Below, piece by piece: positions 43,436-52,610 of a DNA stretch of 64,000 nucleotides. The notes below the pieces were generated by a model that ran no database searches, was not told where the DNA came from, and was given only the letters and a program-made list of their open reading frames with translations. The DNA comes from Solibacillus silvestris_B (GTDB lineage Bacteria; Bacillota; Bacilli; Bacillales_A; Planococcaceae). The position numbers were made by a program, and so were the translations under genes. The stretch covers positions 1-64,000 of the forward strand of contig NZ_JBQCJW010000017.1 in the NCBI RefSeq assembly GCF_051967575.1. The letters are read 5' to 3'. Positions within the stretch are counted from its first letter, which is position 1, and every line of letters starts with the position of its first letter.

Positions 43436-44740
43436 CTACTCTACCTCCTCGCTTAATAAGTCTTTAAACGATATTGCCTCATCTTCTTGACCTTGATCGT
43501 CTTCGTTATTGTCCCGTTCTTCATCATCTTGGCGGAAGAAGTTATTGAAGAAGCTTTGATCGCGTGTATTGCGGTCTGCGTCTTGTAATGATTGTGCAAC
43601 ATCAATGCGATCCATTTGGATATTTTGCGCGACGAATCCTGCCTTTAATTGGTTAATATTATTTTCCAGCAATTCTTTTCCGATTGGTGTAGTTGCCAGT
43701 AATCTTGCTGTAAGTACGCCATCTTTTTGCACCAATTCAATACGGATTTGCCCTAAGTTTTCCGGGAACAGCTTTAAAAATAACTTCATATTACCTTGCT
43801 GTCCAGAAATTTGACTGCGATTAATCAAGTTTTGAATTTCTTTTGCCAATGCATCAGATTGTGCAGGTCTTTCTGCTGGTAATGTAACCGTGACTGTTTT
43901 TGTTTGAGCAGCTTGTTGTTGTAAATGAGCAGCTGATTGTGTTTCGGTTTCGACTTTTACCGTTGTCTGCTGAGCCTGCTGATTTTGCTGTGACTGGTTT
44001 TGATTATTTTGTTGGGATGATTGCTGTGCTACTTGTTGGACAACTTGCTGAAAAGTAGATGTTTTCGTTGTAACTTGCTCTGTCGCAACTGTTTTTCGCG
44101 CTTCATCAGCCAATGCCAATAACGCTTCTTTTAGTTGGGATAATTGAGTCTCTTGCACATATACAGTGTCTACTTTACTTCCTGCTAACTGTGCCAGCTT
44201 TAAAAACTTTACAACTTGCTGCAGTTCTTCCGGTTGAATATTAATATTGTCGCTTTCCTTTGTACCTTGCAGTGCCGCCAATACTTCGCTTATAATTTGC
44301 GGTGCTTGTTCAATAACCGACCAAATATCGGTAATGTCCTGCATCGCATCGCCTAATAATTGCTCTATAATTTGAGTAAGCTGTTCTTCGGTCATTCCTG
44401 CAAGCTCAGCTAAATTTCCAAGTGTTAATAATTCATCGACTGCAACCGGCGTACCCTCTTCTCCAATTAAAGCAAATAGCCCCGATTCATCCATCTCAAT
44501 TCCTAATTGTTCCAATAAGCTTTCCAGCGAGTCACTTTCCAAAATTTGTGTAACCCCTTCAGCCAATGACTGTTCAGACTGTGCATTTCGTTGAACAGGC
44601 TGATTTGATGTTGACATGATTGATTGAAACACGCTGCCAAAAGCATTTGCGTCCGGTGTTGAAGATCCGACTGCATTTGATTGGCCTGCTTGCTTTGGCA
44701 TCTTTGCTGTCGATATTGTTTGCAGCATTGCGATATTCAT
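43436..44740 (-). CDS. fliK: Flagellar hook-length control protein FliK
   Basis: Secreted molecular ruler that sets hook length and triggers the FlhB switch. The 434 residues are low in complexity, with a Gln-rich centre (about 230-285), and end in the conserved FliK C-terminal domain, LFLKLFPENLGQIRIELVQKDGVLTARLLA. ATG 44740 has GGGAGGTG upstream. Sequence outside the C-terminal domain is poorly conserved in this family, as expected. Confidence 0.93.
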   Translation of the reverse strand: MNIAMLQTISTAKMPKQAGQSNAVGSSTPDANAFGSVFQSIMSTSNQPVQRNAQSEQSLAEGVTQILESDSLESLLEQLGIEMDESGLFALIGEEGTPVAVDELLTLGNLAELAGMTEEQLTQIIEQLLGDAMQDITDIWSVIEQAPQIISEVLAALQGTKESDNINIQPEELQQVVKFLKLAQLAGSKVDTVYVQETQLSQLKEALLALADEARKTVATEQVTTKTSTFQQVVQQVAQQSSQQNNQNQSQQNQQAQQTTVKVETETQSAAHLQQQAAQTKTVTVTLPAERPAQSDALAKEIQNLINRSQISGQQGNMKLFLKLFPENLGQIRIELVQKDGVLTARLLATTPIGKELLENNINQLKAGFVAQNIQMDRIDVAQSLQDADRNTRDQSFFNNFFRQDDEERDNNEDDQGQEDEAISFKDLLSEEVE

Positions 44741-44764
44741 TTTTTCACCTCCCTTCAAATTAGC

Positions 44765-45382
44765 TTATTGCTGCGATAAAAGCTCTGTATAACGAGCAGC
44801 ATCTGCCGGGGACATTTTCGCAAAGATTGCAGATAATGTGTCTGGCTTCATGCTCGACATAATACGCAGACTTTCAGTATCACTCATTTGAACTAATATT
44901 GGCGCCGCTGTTTTAGCGGACATTTTTTCAAACGTCGATAAAATTTCATTAAATTCTTTTTGTGTTTCTTCTTGATTGCGCTTTAGCTTTTCAATTTCAA
45001 ACAGCAATCGCTCCTGCTCGGCCAATAGCTCGTCTTTTTCAGCTGCCGATGATTCGATTTGTGATTGAAGCTGTGTAATTTGTGCTTCCTTGTCTTGAAT
45101 TTCCGCTTGCAATTCCACAACTTTTTGTTCATTTAAAGAGCTGTTTTCTATTACTCCCTCTTTTTCATCGGAGTTAATAAATGGTATTTTGTTTACGGCA
45201 TCATCCGCCATTTTAAACACGTTATATTCCGTCACTGATGAAATGATCAATAAAATTGCAATGAGGAACATGAATGGGATTAAAAACAAGTAAAAAAACT
45301 TTTTGAAAAAACCGGGTGATTTATTTTCCACTTCTGTTTCTTCCACTTGCTGTTCCATTATTTTTTTAGTTCTTTTTGCCAC
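44765..45382 (-). CDS. ylxF: MotE-like protein YlxF
   Basis: A 205-residue protein with a charged N-terminus, one membrane helix (about 28-52), a long coiled coil (about 85-150) and a C-terminal MgtE-N-like domain (MSDTESLRIMSSMKPDTLSAIFAKM). It matches B. subtilis YlxF and the MotE chaperone-like family that stabilises MotC in other bacteria. Start GTG 45382 lies right after the fliJ stop with AGGTGA 5 bases upstream. Confidence 0.88.
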   Translation of the reverse strand: MAKRTKKIMEQQVEETEVENKSPGFFKKFFYLFLIPFMFLIAILLIISSVTEYNVFKMADDAVNKIPFINSDEKEGVIENSSLNEQKVVELQAEIQDKEAQITQLQSQIESSAAEKDELLAEQERLLFEIEKLKRNQEETQKEFNEILSTFEKMSAKTAAPILVQMSDTESLRIMSSMKPDTLSAIFAKMSPADAARYTELLSQQ

Positions 45383-45386
45383 GAAA

Positions 45387-45833
45387 TCACCTGATTTCCC
45401 TCTTGTAATACGCAAGTGTCGAAAGCTCATCTAGTTGAATTGCTTCAATACGCAGTTGATCCTCTTTAAATCTCTCGTAATCATTTTCACGCATTTTTTC
45501 ATATTTACGTACTTCCAAGTTTTTTTCTATTAATTTTTGCTCATGCCAATTCATTTTAGCGCGTGCTTGAGCGACTTTCTGCTGTACATCCTCAATCGTT
45601 TTTTCCATGCTATCAATAAATTTGGAATAATGATTTATCTCATCAATAGAAGAGCCTACTTTTAAACGCTCTTGCTGATAGGCGATTAAATCTTCCTTTT
45701 TTCTCAATAATTCATATAGCTTTGTTGCGATTCCCTCAAATACTTGGACCGATTCTTTAAAGGCAAGCTCAGACTCAGTTTTTTCCTGTTCTTTTACGAC
45801 AAGAATTTTTTCAAAACGATAATTGTAATTCAT
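45387..45833 (-). CDS. fliJ: Flagellar export chaperone FliJ
   Basis: Coiled-coil stalk of the export ATPase and chaperone escort. The 148 residues are almost entirely helical, starting MNYNYRFEKILVVKEQEKTESE and continuing as heptad-like Lys/Glu-rich repeats, as expected for FliJ. It begins one base after the fliI stop. The ATG at 45833 is preferred to an in-frame GTG at 45851 inside fliI. Confidence 0.94.
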   Translation of the reverse strand: MNYNYRFEKILVVKEQEKTESELAFKESVQVFEGIATKLYELLRKKEDLIAYQQERLKVGSSIDEINHYSKFIDSMEKTIEDVQQKVAQARAKMNWHEQKLIEKNLEVRKYEKMRENDYERFKEDQLRIEAIQLDELSTLAYYKREIR

Positions 45834-45834
45834 A

Positions 45835-47160
45835 TTAACGTGCACCACCATTCGATAACGCTATAATTTCATTTACAGTTTGATCGATTGAAACTTTATC
45901 CTTATACCCCTGCTTTAAAAATGCAGTAATAAGCGGCTCATAATGGATCGCTTCATCAATTTCTTTTGATGTACCCCGTTTATATGCCCCAATATTAATT
46001 AAGTCCTCTGATTTGGAATATGTGTAATACAACTCCCTCAACCGGTTTGCGGCTGTTACATGTTCAGGTTCTGCAATATGGTTCATTAAGCGACTGACGC
46101 TTTTTAAAACATTAATTGCGGGATACTGCCCTTTATTTGCGAGGTTTCGGTCCAATACGATATGACCGTCCAATATTCCTCGCACCGCATCGGCAATCGG
46201 CTCATTCATATCATCACCATCTACAAGCACCGTATAAAAAGCGGTGATCGTTCCATTAATATTTGTTCCCGATCGTTCAAGCAAAGTCGGCAATATCGCA
46301 AATACAGATGGTGTATAACCTCTTGTTGCCGGTGGTTCACCAATAGCTAGCCCGATTTCCCGCTGGGCCATCGCCACACGTGTCACTGAGTCCATCATAA
46401 GCATTACGTTTTTTCCACGGTCTCTGAAATACTCTGCAATAGCTGTCGCAGTAAATGCCGCTTTAATACGCATCAATGCAGGCTGATCACTTGTAGCCGC
46501 TACTACAACCGAACGTTTTAAGCCTTCCGGTCCTAAATCCCGCTCAATAAATTCCCGCACCTCACGCCCACGCTCACCTACAAGAGCAATTACATTAATA
46601 TCTGCTTCAGTGTTGCGTGCAATCATGCCTAACAATGTACTTTTACCGACACCTGAACCTGCGAATATTCCTACACGTTGACCACTGCCAACTGTAAGCA
46701 TCCCGTCTATTGCCTTTACCCCAACTTCCAGTTTTTCATTAATCGGCGGGCGATTTAATGGATTTGGCGGCTCTTTTTCTGTTTGGACAGCGGTCAGCCC
46801 TTTTGGTAAAGCCAGTCCATCAAACGGATTTCCCATTGCATCCAAAACTTTACCAATCAATTCTGGACCGACTTTTACTTCTAACGGTGTGCCAGTCCCT
46901 TCCACAAGACAGCCGATTGAAATTTCCTTTAGCGAAGAATACGGCATTAAAATAACGATTTCATCTTTGAACCCTACTACTTCCGCCAACATTACTTGTG
47001 GGCCATTTTTCGATGTGTGTACATGAATTTTGCATACATCGCCGATTGAACTTTCCGGACCTTGAGACTCAATCATCAAACCGACAACCCTCGTCACTCT
47101 TCCATACTTTTTAAATGTATTAAGATTAGGAATTTGTTCAATTAATTGAGCCGTTTTCAT
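45835..47160 (-). CDS. fliI: Flagellar export ATPase FliI
   Basis: Hexameric F1-beta-like ATPase that energises early steps of flagellar export. The 441 residues contain Walker A GSGVGKSTLLG (about 168-178), Walker B VMLMMDSVTR and the REIGLAIGEPPATRGY segment. ATG 47160 (MKTAQLIEQ) has AAGGA about 9 bases upstream; an ATG three codons earlier abuts that site and overlaps the fliH stop. Confidence 0.97.
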   Translation of the reverse strand: MKTAQLIEQIPNLNTFKKYGRVTRVVGLMIESQGPESSIGDVCKIHVHTSKNGPQVMLAEVVGFKDEIVILMPYSSLKEISIGCLVEGTGTPLEVKVGPELIGKVLDAMGNPFDGLALPKGLTAVQTEKEPPNPLNRPPINEKLEVGVKAIDGMLTVGSGQRVGIFAGSGVGKSTLLGMIARNTEADINVIALVGERGREVREFIERDLGPEGLKRSVVVAATSDQPALMRIKAAFTATAIAEYFRDRGKNVMLMMDSVTRVAMAQREIGLAIGEPPATRGYTPSVFAILPTLLERSGTNINGTITAFYTVLVDGDDMNEPIADAVRGILDGHIVLDRNLANKGQYPAINVLKSVSRLMNHIAEPEHVTAANRLRELYYTYSKSEDLINIGAYKRGTSKEIDEAIHYEPLITAFLKQGYKDKVSIDQTVNEIIALSNGGAR

Positions 47161-47165
47161 CCGTA

Positions 47166-47963
47166 TCATTCCTTACTTTCGATTAGTTCATATAACTGTC
47201 TGCGCAGTTCCTGTAATTGGTCATCTATTGACACAACGATTCGTCCATGATTCGTTTCAATGTAACTTTCCGTTTCTTGCAAATCTTCATTGACGAAAAT
47301 CATAAACGGTACATTTACCGGGAACATTTCCGATAGTTCCTCTTGATGCTGTGTTACGAGTTTATGAAACTTCGGCGATACGTATAATTTAATCTCTTTC
47401 ATTTCACGGGCTTCTTTTAATCCACGTTCAATAATCGATACATATAGTTCATCGTCTCGGTCGAGCTGTGCATTGATTATACGTTCCGCTGCCGTTAGTG
47501 CAAGCTCCAACAGCACAGCTTCCTGCGACTCTATATAAGCGGCCGCATTTTTTTGCGCATCAGCCATCGTCTCATTCGCTGATTGTAATTCCTGTTGCAT
47601 ATTTGCATTTGCTTTTTGGACGCCATCTTCATAGCCCTGTGCAAATCCAGCATCATACGCTTCTTGTTGAAGAACTGCTTTTTCTTCTTCCCAAGTTTGT
47701 TTTAATGCTTCAATTGCAGCAAGCTGTTCTTTTCGAAACTGCTCGAACTGCTCTCTTTGCTGCTCTATTTCATTTGCTGCCTCATTTAACATACGTTGAC
47801 GTTCTTCATGAATATCTTCCAATGTTTGTTGGGGCGTATCATCTATTGCCTCTTCTTCCGTTTTCCCATAATGGATTGGCTCAAAATAACTTTGAAGTTT
47901 AATTTCTACAACGGACGCCTCTTCAGCTTTTTGTGCATTTGTTGAACGGATGATTCTAGACAA
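47166..47963 (-). CDS. fliH: Flagellar export ATPase regulator FliH
   Basis: Binds and restrains FliI. The 265 residues form a long charged coiled coil (about 45-140, Glu/Gln-rich) followed by the conserved C-terminal FliH domain, ALTAAERIINAQLDRDDELYVSIIERGLKEA. The start is TTG with GGAGGAGA 8 bases upstream, overlapping the fliG stop by 8 bases. Confidence 0.94.
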   Translation of the reverse strand: MSRIIRSTNAQKAEEASVVEIKLQSYFEPIHYGKTEEEAIDDTPQQTLEDIHEERQRMLNEAANEIEQQREQFEQFRKEQLAAIEALKQTWEEEKAVLQQEAYDAGFAQGYEDGVQKANANMQQELQSANETMADAQKNAAAYIESQEAVLLELALTAAERIINAQLDRDDELYVSIIERGLKEAREMKEIKLYVSPKFHKLVTQHQEELSEMFPVNVPFMIFVNEDLQETESYIETNHGRIVVSIDDQLQELRRQLYELIESKE

Positions 47964-48969
47964 TTACGTCATCTCCTCCACCACGTGCAATAATAATTTC
48001 TCCTGCATCTTCTAAGCGACGGATTACTGCTACGATTCGAGACTGTGCTTCTTCTACATCGCGTAAACGCACAGGTCCCATAATTTCCATTTCTTCTCGG
48101 AACGTCTCAGCCATACGTTGTGACATATTGCGGAAAATGATTTCTTTTACTTCGTCCGAAGAAACTTTCATTGACAATAACAGATCTTCGTTTTCACAAT
48201 CGCGAATAACACGCTGGATCGAACGGTTGTCGAGTGTAACGATATCCTCGAACACGAACATGCGTTTTTTGATTTCTTCCGCAAGCTCCGGATCTTGAAT
48301 TTCAAGCGCATCGAGAATTGTTTTTTCTGTCTGACGGTCTACACCATTCAATACTTCAACAACTGCATCCACGCCACCCGTTTCTGTGTAATCCTGCGTA
48401 ACGGTTGATGATAATTTGCGTTCCAATACAGATTCTATTTCGCTTATAACTTCCGGTGAAGTAGATTCCATAATAGCGATACGTTTTGCGATATCAGCTT
48501 GTACTTCCTGCGGTAATGATGAAAGAATAACCCCTGCTTGGCCTGGTTCTAAATAAGATAGAATGAGGGCAATTGTTTGAGGGTGCTCATTTTGAATAAA
48601 GTTAAAAATTTGTGCCGGATCTGCTTTTCTTGCAAAATCAAATGGTCGAACTTGCAACGAAGAAGTTAACCTATTTAAAATTGCTTGCGCTTGTTCAGCA
48701 CCTAACGCTTTTTCAAGGACGGTTTTCGCATAGCCGATACCACCTTGCGTAATGTAATCTTGCGCAAGTGCAATTTGGTGGAATTCTTCTATAATTTCTT
48801 CCTTCACAGTCGATTCCACTTTTTTAACACTTGAAATTTCTAGCGTTAGACGTTCAATTTCTTCTTCGCTTAAATGCTTATATACAGAAGCCGAAACTTC
48901 TGGCCCTAGAGAAATCAACAGTAAAGCAGCTTTTTGCTTTCCTGATAAGTCTTTATCTTTCTTGGACAC
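47956..48969 (-). CDS. fliG: Flagellar motor switch protein FliG
   Basis: The rotor protein that turns stator force into torque. The 337 residues show the N-terminal FliF-binding region (KQKAALLLISLGPEVSASVYKHL), the middle domain with the EHPQ motif (NEHPQTIALILSYL), and the C-terminal torque helix with the charged residues KRMFVFEDIVTLDNRSIQRVIRD. The start is GTG with AGGAGG upstream. Confidence 0.98.
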   Translation of the reverse strand: MSKKDKDLSGKQKAALLLISLGPEVSASVYKHLSEEEIERLTLEISSVKKVESTVKEEIIEEFHQIALAQDYITQGGIGYAKTVLEKALGAEQAQAILNRLTSSLQVRPFDFARKADPAQIFNFIQNEHPQTIALILSYLEPGQAGVILSSLPQEVQADIAKRIAIMESTSPEVISEIESVLERKLSSTVTQDYTETGGVDAVVEVLNGVDRQTEKTILDALEIQDPELAEEIKKRMFVFEDIVTLDNRSIQRVIRDCENEDLLLSMKVSSDEVKEIIFRNMSQRMAETFREEMEIMGPVRLRDVEEAQSRIVAVIRRLEDAGEIIIARGGGDDVIV

Positions 48970-48983
48970 AGCTGAACCTCCTA

Positions 48984-50573
48984 TTAGTCTTCAGCAATCC
49001 AACTACGCAATAGCTTCGCAAAATCTTCTGGCTTTTCTTTTGCCATTTTTTCTAATTGCTTACGGCGTACAGTCGCTTCAGTTTCTTTTTCTTCGGAAAT
49101 ATCTTCTATTTCAATTAACTGCTGTTGTTGTTCTAATATTTCTAGTTCTTCTTCTTCTTGCTTACGTTTACGTGCACGTAAAACATAGATTACTAGTAAA
49201 ATAATCGCTACTAATAAAATACCACCAATTACCCATATCCACCAAGGAATAACTGATTCCGGCTGTCCTTCCGCTGCATCATTGCCATGGAATTGCTGTA
49301 CTGATACAACAATGCGATTCGCAATTTCCTCGTCTGTCAAGTCGCCAGCTGCTTCTTGGTCGATTGATGTACGAACGATTGTCGATAATATTTGTTCGAT
49401 ATCCGTACGAATGCCTTGATCAAATGCTTCTTCCGCATTTGGCGGCTCTACCATTACTTGGATACCTAAATTACGTATTTTGTACGGGCTTTCCTGTATT
49501 TCGCGACGAATACGGTTGACATCGTTGTTGATTGTTTCTTCTACACGCTCGTAATCTCCATCGCCTGTTGTACCTTCTACATAATCGACAAAATTATCCG
49601 TAGCATTTTCCGCTTCAGGAGAACCATCTGCTACAGCACCGCCTGAATATGTTTCAGTAATCCGCTGTGCACTTATTTCGATTCCTGTCATATTATCTTC
49701 ATCAACAGGTTTCACTAAATTTTCTTCACGGTTTTCTTTTTTGAAGTCAATATCCGCTGATACGTTTACTACAACTTTATCTGGTCCGATTAACGTACCT
49801 AGCATTTGCTGTACTTGACGTTGCAAATCACGCTCAATTGTTTTCTTTACTTCCATTTGCCCAGTAACTGTATTAATGCCATTGCCACCGTTTTCTGCAG
49901 AAGCTAAGTCATAGTACTCTGAATACTGATTCATGATTGTAATGTTTTCTTTCGGCAAGTTTGGAATACTCATTGACACTAAATTAAATAAGCCTTTAAT
50001 TTGATCGTCCGAGAATTTATGTCCAGGTGCTGTATTTAATACAATTGCAGCTTGCGCCTCACCTTTTGCATCTTTTAAAAATACGCCTTCATCAGGCAGA
50101 GTAATCATTACACTTGCATCTTTTACACCTTCGAACTTACGGACGAGATTCGCTAAATCGGTTTCGATAGCCGCTTGTTTAATGACGTTGAATTCATTGT
50201 CTGTCATCCCAAAGCCAGCATTCGACGTAAAGAATGTCGTATCGATCTCACCCGAATCAGGATAGCCTTGAGCTGCTAGTGAAACTTGCAAATCTTGCAC
50301 TTGATTTTCAGGAACTAAAATCGTTGTCCCGCCATTCGTAACCTCATACTTCACACCTTGCGATGCGAGCACTTCTGTAATTCTCCCTGCTTCTGCCTGA
50401 GACATTTCAGGGAATAATTGCGCCATAGTTGTGCGCGTCGAGAAATATGTAATTGCTGCCGCAAGTGCAATAACAATAACAATAGCTCCGATTATTGCAC
50501 CTTTTTGATTTTTTGTGCGACTTTGCCAAAAACTAGTGGAGTCGCTTTTAATTTTAGTAAGTCGTTCATTCAT
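48984..50573 (-). CDS. fliF: Flagellar MS-ring protein FliF
   Basis: Builds the MS ring on which the motor assembles. The 529 residues have a first membrane helix (about 25-43), the PrgK/FliF ring-building domains, a low-complexity acidic region, a second membrane helix (about 446-468) and a cytoplasmic tail ending EKMAKEKPEDFAKLLRSWIAED, the FliG-binding helix. It lies between fliE and fliG. Confidence 0.98.
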   Translation of the reverse strand: MNERLTKIKSDSTSFWQSRTKNQKGAIIGAIVIVIALAAAITYFSTRTTMAQLFPEMSQAEAGRITEVLASQGVKYEVTNGGTTILVPENQVQDLQVSLAAQGYPDSGEIDTTFFTSNAGFGMTDNEFNVIKQAAIETDLANLVRKFEGVKDASVMITLPDEGVFLKDAKGEAQAAIVLNTAPGHKFSDDQIKGLFNLVSMSIPNLPKENITIMNQYSEYYDLASAENGGNGINTVTGQMEVKKTIERDLQRQVQQMLGTLIGPDKVVVNVSADIDFKKENREENLVKPVDEDNMTGIEISAQRITETYSGGAVADGSPEAENATDNFVDYVEGTTGDGDYERVEETINNDVNRIRREIQESPYKIRNLGIQVMVEPPNAEEAFDQGIRTDIEQILSTIVRTSIDQEAAGDLTDEEIANRIVVSVQQFHGNDAAEGQPESVIPWWIWVIGGILLVAIILLVIYVLRARKRKQEEEELEILEQQQQLIEIEDISEEKETEATVRRKQLEKMAKEKPEDFAKLLRSWIAED

Positions 50574-50630
50574 TATGAATCCTCCGCTTATAGTGAATGC
50601 CCAACAATTCGTTATTCGTCATACAAATCA

Positions 50631-50939
50631 TTACACACTCATACGCATAATTTCTTGATAAGCCTCAACAGCTTTATTACGAATTTCAATTGTTGTGTTT
50701 AAAGTAACACTTGCTTTTTGTGCCGCAACCATTACTTCAAATAAATCAACATCTCCACCATTGATTAATTTTTGTGTCATCATATCCGATGTTTTTTGGT
50801 GCTCATTTACACTAGCAATCGCTTCTTTTAAAGTGTCCGCAAATTGTTGCTGTGCATTTGCAGATGTTATTTGAGCTCCATTGTTTATTTCATTCACAGA
50901 TTGCGCGGGAGACATAAACGATATTGGATTAATCGCCAT
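50631..50939 (-). CDS. fliE: Flagellar rod adaptor FliE
   Basis: Connects the MS ring to the rod. The 102 residues carry the FliE signature FADTLKEAIASVNEHQKTSDMMTQKLINGGDVDLFEVMVAAQKASV and the C-terminal NKAVEAYQEIMRMSV helix. It follows flgC by 7 bases. Confidence 0.97.
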   Translation of the reverse strand: MAINPISFMSPAQSVNEINNGAQITSANAQQQFADTLKEAIASVNEHQKTSDMMTQKLINGGDVDLFEVMVAAQKASVTLNTTIEIRNKAVEAYQEIMRMSV

Positions 50940-50946
50940 TTAATGA

Positions 50947-51411
50947 TCATCCTTTCCCAATTTCTAAAGCTTTTGTCAACATGTTTTTGTTTGCATTAAA
51001 AGCGGTAATATTCGCTTCGTACGAACGGCCGGCCGAAATTAAATCAACCATTTCTTTCAATAAATCGACATTCGACGTTTGGACATACCCTTCTGCATTA
51101 GCATCAGGATGAGTCGGATCATAGACTAATTTAAACGGCGTCTCTGTATCTTCTTTAATAGAAGTAACTTTTACACCGTTTCCTACACCACTTTTCACCG
51201 TTTTTCCCATCGCTATATTCAAAAAGCTCGAAAATTGGCCTTCCTGCTCTTTTAAAGTAATCGACTTTTTGCGGTAAGGCTCCCATTCTCCATTTACTTG
51301 CTTCGCACGTGTCGTATCCACATTGGCAATATTGGAAGAAATAACATCCATTCGTAACCTCTGAGCTGTCAACGCAGAAGCTGTCGTATTCATACTATGA
51401 AAAATCGACAT
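50947..51411 (-). CDS. flgC: Flagellar rod protein FlgC
   Basis: Proximal rod subunit. The 154 residues contain the N-terminal rod motif TTASALTAQRLRMDVISSNIANVDTT and the C-terminal helix VDLLKEMVDLISAGRSYEANITAFNANKNM. It lies 2 bases after flgB and belongs with it in the rod. Family assignment between FlgC and FlgB rests on length and gene order. Confidence 0.97.
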   Translation of the reverse strand: MSIFHSMNTTASALTAQRLRMDVISSNIANVDTTRAKQVNGEWEPYRKKSITLKEQEGQFSSFLNIAMGKTVKSGVGNGVKVTSIKEDTETPFKLVYDPTHPDANAEGYVQTSNVDLLKEMVDLISAGRSYEANITAFNANKNMLTKALEIGKG

Positions 51412-51413
51412 GA

Positions 51414-51806
51414 TTATCTCCCTCCTTTTACAACTGTATTTAATGTAGAAAATTTACTATTAATGCGGTCAACTAGCGCATTATAGTAAATTGTATTCTC
51501 TGCCAGCTTTGCTTGTTCCGCATCCATATTCACAGCATTACCGTTTGGTCTAGTACGGAAGTTTTCATTTGAATATACTCCATTACCGCCGATTTCAATT
51601 TTAAAATCATAATGTCTATCATCTGTGCGATATGCTGGAATAGTCGCTTTTTTTGCATCATTAAACACATCTTTAAAACTCACTTCTTTTGTTTTGTAAT
51701 TCGGAGTGTCAACATTCGCTATATTTTGCGAAATTGTTTTATTTTTCAACGTAGCATACGAAAGTCCATTTTCAAGGCTACGGATTGTACCACCAAACAA
51801 ATCCAA
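51414..51806 (-). CDS. flgB: Flagellar rod protein FlgB
   Basis: First gene of the fla/che operon and a proximal rod subunit. The 130 residues have the rod motif LSYATLKNKTISQNIANVDTPNYK. I choose TTG 51806 (MDLFGGTIRSLENG), with AGGTGAG about 5 bases upstream; a GTG three codons earlier sits inside that site. The promoter lies in the 800-base region upstream. Confidence 0.95.
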   Translation of the reverse strand: MDLFGGTIRSLENGLSYATLKNKTISQNIANVDTPNYKTKEVSFKDVFNDAKKATIPAYRTDDRHYDFKIEIGGNGVYSNENFRTRPNGNAVNMDAEQAKLAENTIYYNALVDRINSKFSTLNTVVKGGR

Positions 51807-52560
51807 ATCTCTCACCTCATTTTACTTTTTGTCAAAAACTGCACACGACAACTTAATAACTCAATTGTAATTATATTAATTCCTAGTGTCTATCGTCTTT
51901 TGGCTCTTTTTGGTAGTCTTAATGAACTATTTTTAAACCCAAATTACTCAGATTAACAGAAAGTAAGGTTATAAAACTATACTTTTTTATATCATTTTAA
52001 TTCTTTTGAACCTTCACCCGCATCATAAATGATAGAAAATTACCATCCGAAACGTACTATAAATTACTTAAAAATGTGTCGATATTATGCATTTGTTCAA
52101 AATTCTATCCCTTATCATATACCAAAACCATATAAAATAGGGATTTTTAAATAACTATTTATAAATTTGTAACAAAACGTTTGGCATGGTATTTTCTCCA
52201 CTATATAGGCAGAAATAATATTTATTTGACTTAAATACCCTCTCGAAGTTATCAGATAATTCCCATATATAGACAAAAAAACTCCCGATATGCGTTTTTT
52301 GGCTATTTTTCATTTAAAATTAAGTAAATCAAAGTGTCTATGCAGTCATAATTGGTCAAATTGTAGCATGCATTGCCATGACACGCCGCTTAAGACTTAC
52401 ATTATATAATCCCATGCGTGTTTCTAGCCTAGCAAAAAGTAAATAGACCATCACTTTCGTAGGGGGAATTGACATGTTCAGGAGAGGCCGATTGTACAAG
52501 CTGCGGGAGATATTATTAAAACCAGCCAAAATCAGATAGTTTATCGTTTCTTCAGCATAC
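51807..52560. other. Long AT-rich region upstream of the fla/che operon
   Basis: A non-coding gap of about 750 bases between the codY terminator and flgB. It is very AT-rich. I looked on the minus strand for SigA and SigD (TAAA, 15, GCCGATAT) promoters; the best -10 elements are TATAAT near 52402-52407, TATAGT near 52057, and a GACGATAG near 51890-51897, none with a convincing partner. A half-matching CodY box (AATTTTCTATCATTT) lies near 52027-52041. A 68-codon frame at 52356-52562 is unlikely to be a gene. The region presumably holds the operon promoter and regulatory sites. Confidence 0.5.
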
Positions 52561-52602
52561 AAAAAGGCACAGTAAGGTAAAATTTATACCCTAATGTGCC
52601 TT
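52561..52602 (-). terminator. Terminator after codY
   Basis: On the minus strand AAGGCACA (52602-52595) pairs with TGTGCCTT (52571-52564); a GGTA/TACC inner stem extends it, and Ts follow. It begins 9 bases beyond the codY stop and separates the xerC-codY group from the fla/che region. Confidence 0.9.
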
Positions 52603-52610
52603 AATAGCAG

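Noticed and set aside
51890..51897. SigD promoter (GACGATAG) before flgB
   Set aside because: Only six of eight -10 positions match and no TAAA element lies at 14-16 bases upstream.
52027..52041. CodY box upstream of flgB
   Set aside because: Only the left half fits AATTTTCWGAAAATT; four mismatches in an AT-rich region are expected by chance.
52356..52562. 68-codon minus-strand frame between codY and flgB
   Set aside because: TTG start without ribosome binding site, overlap with the codY terminator region and no recognisable protein features.
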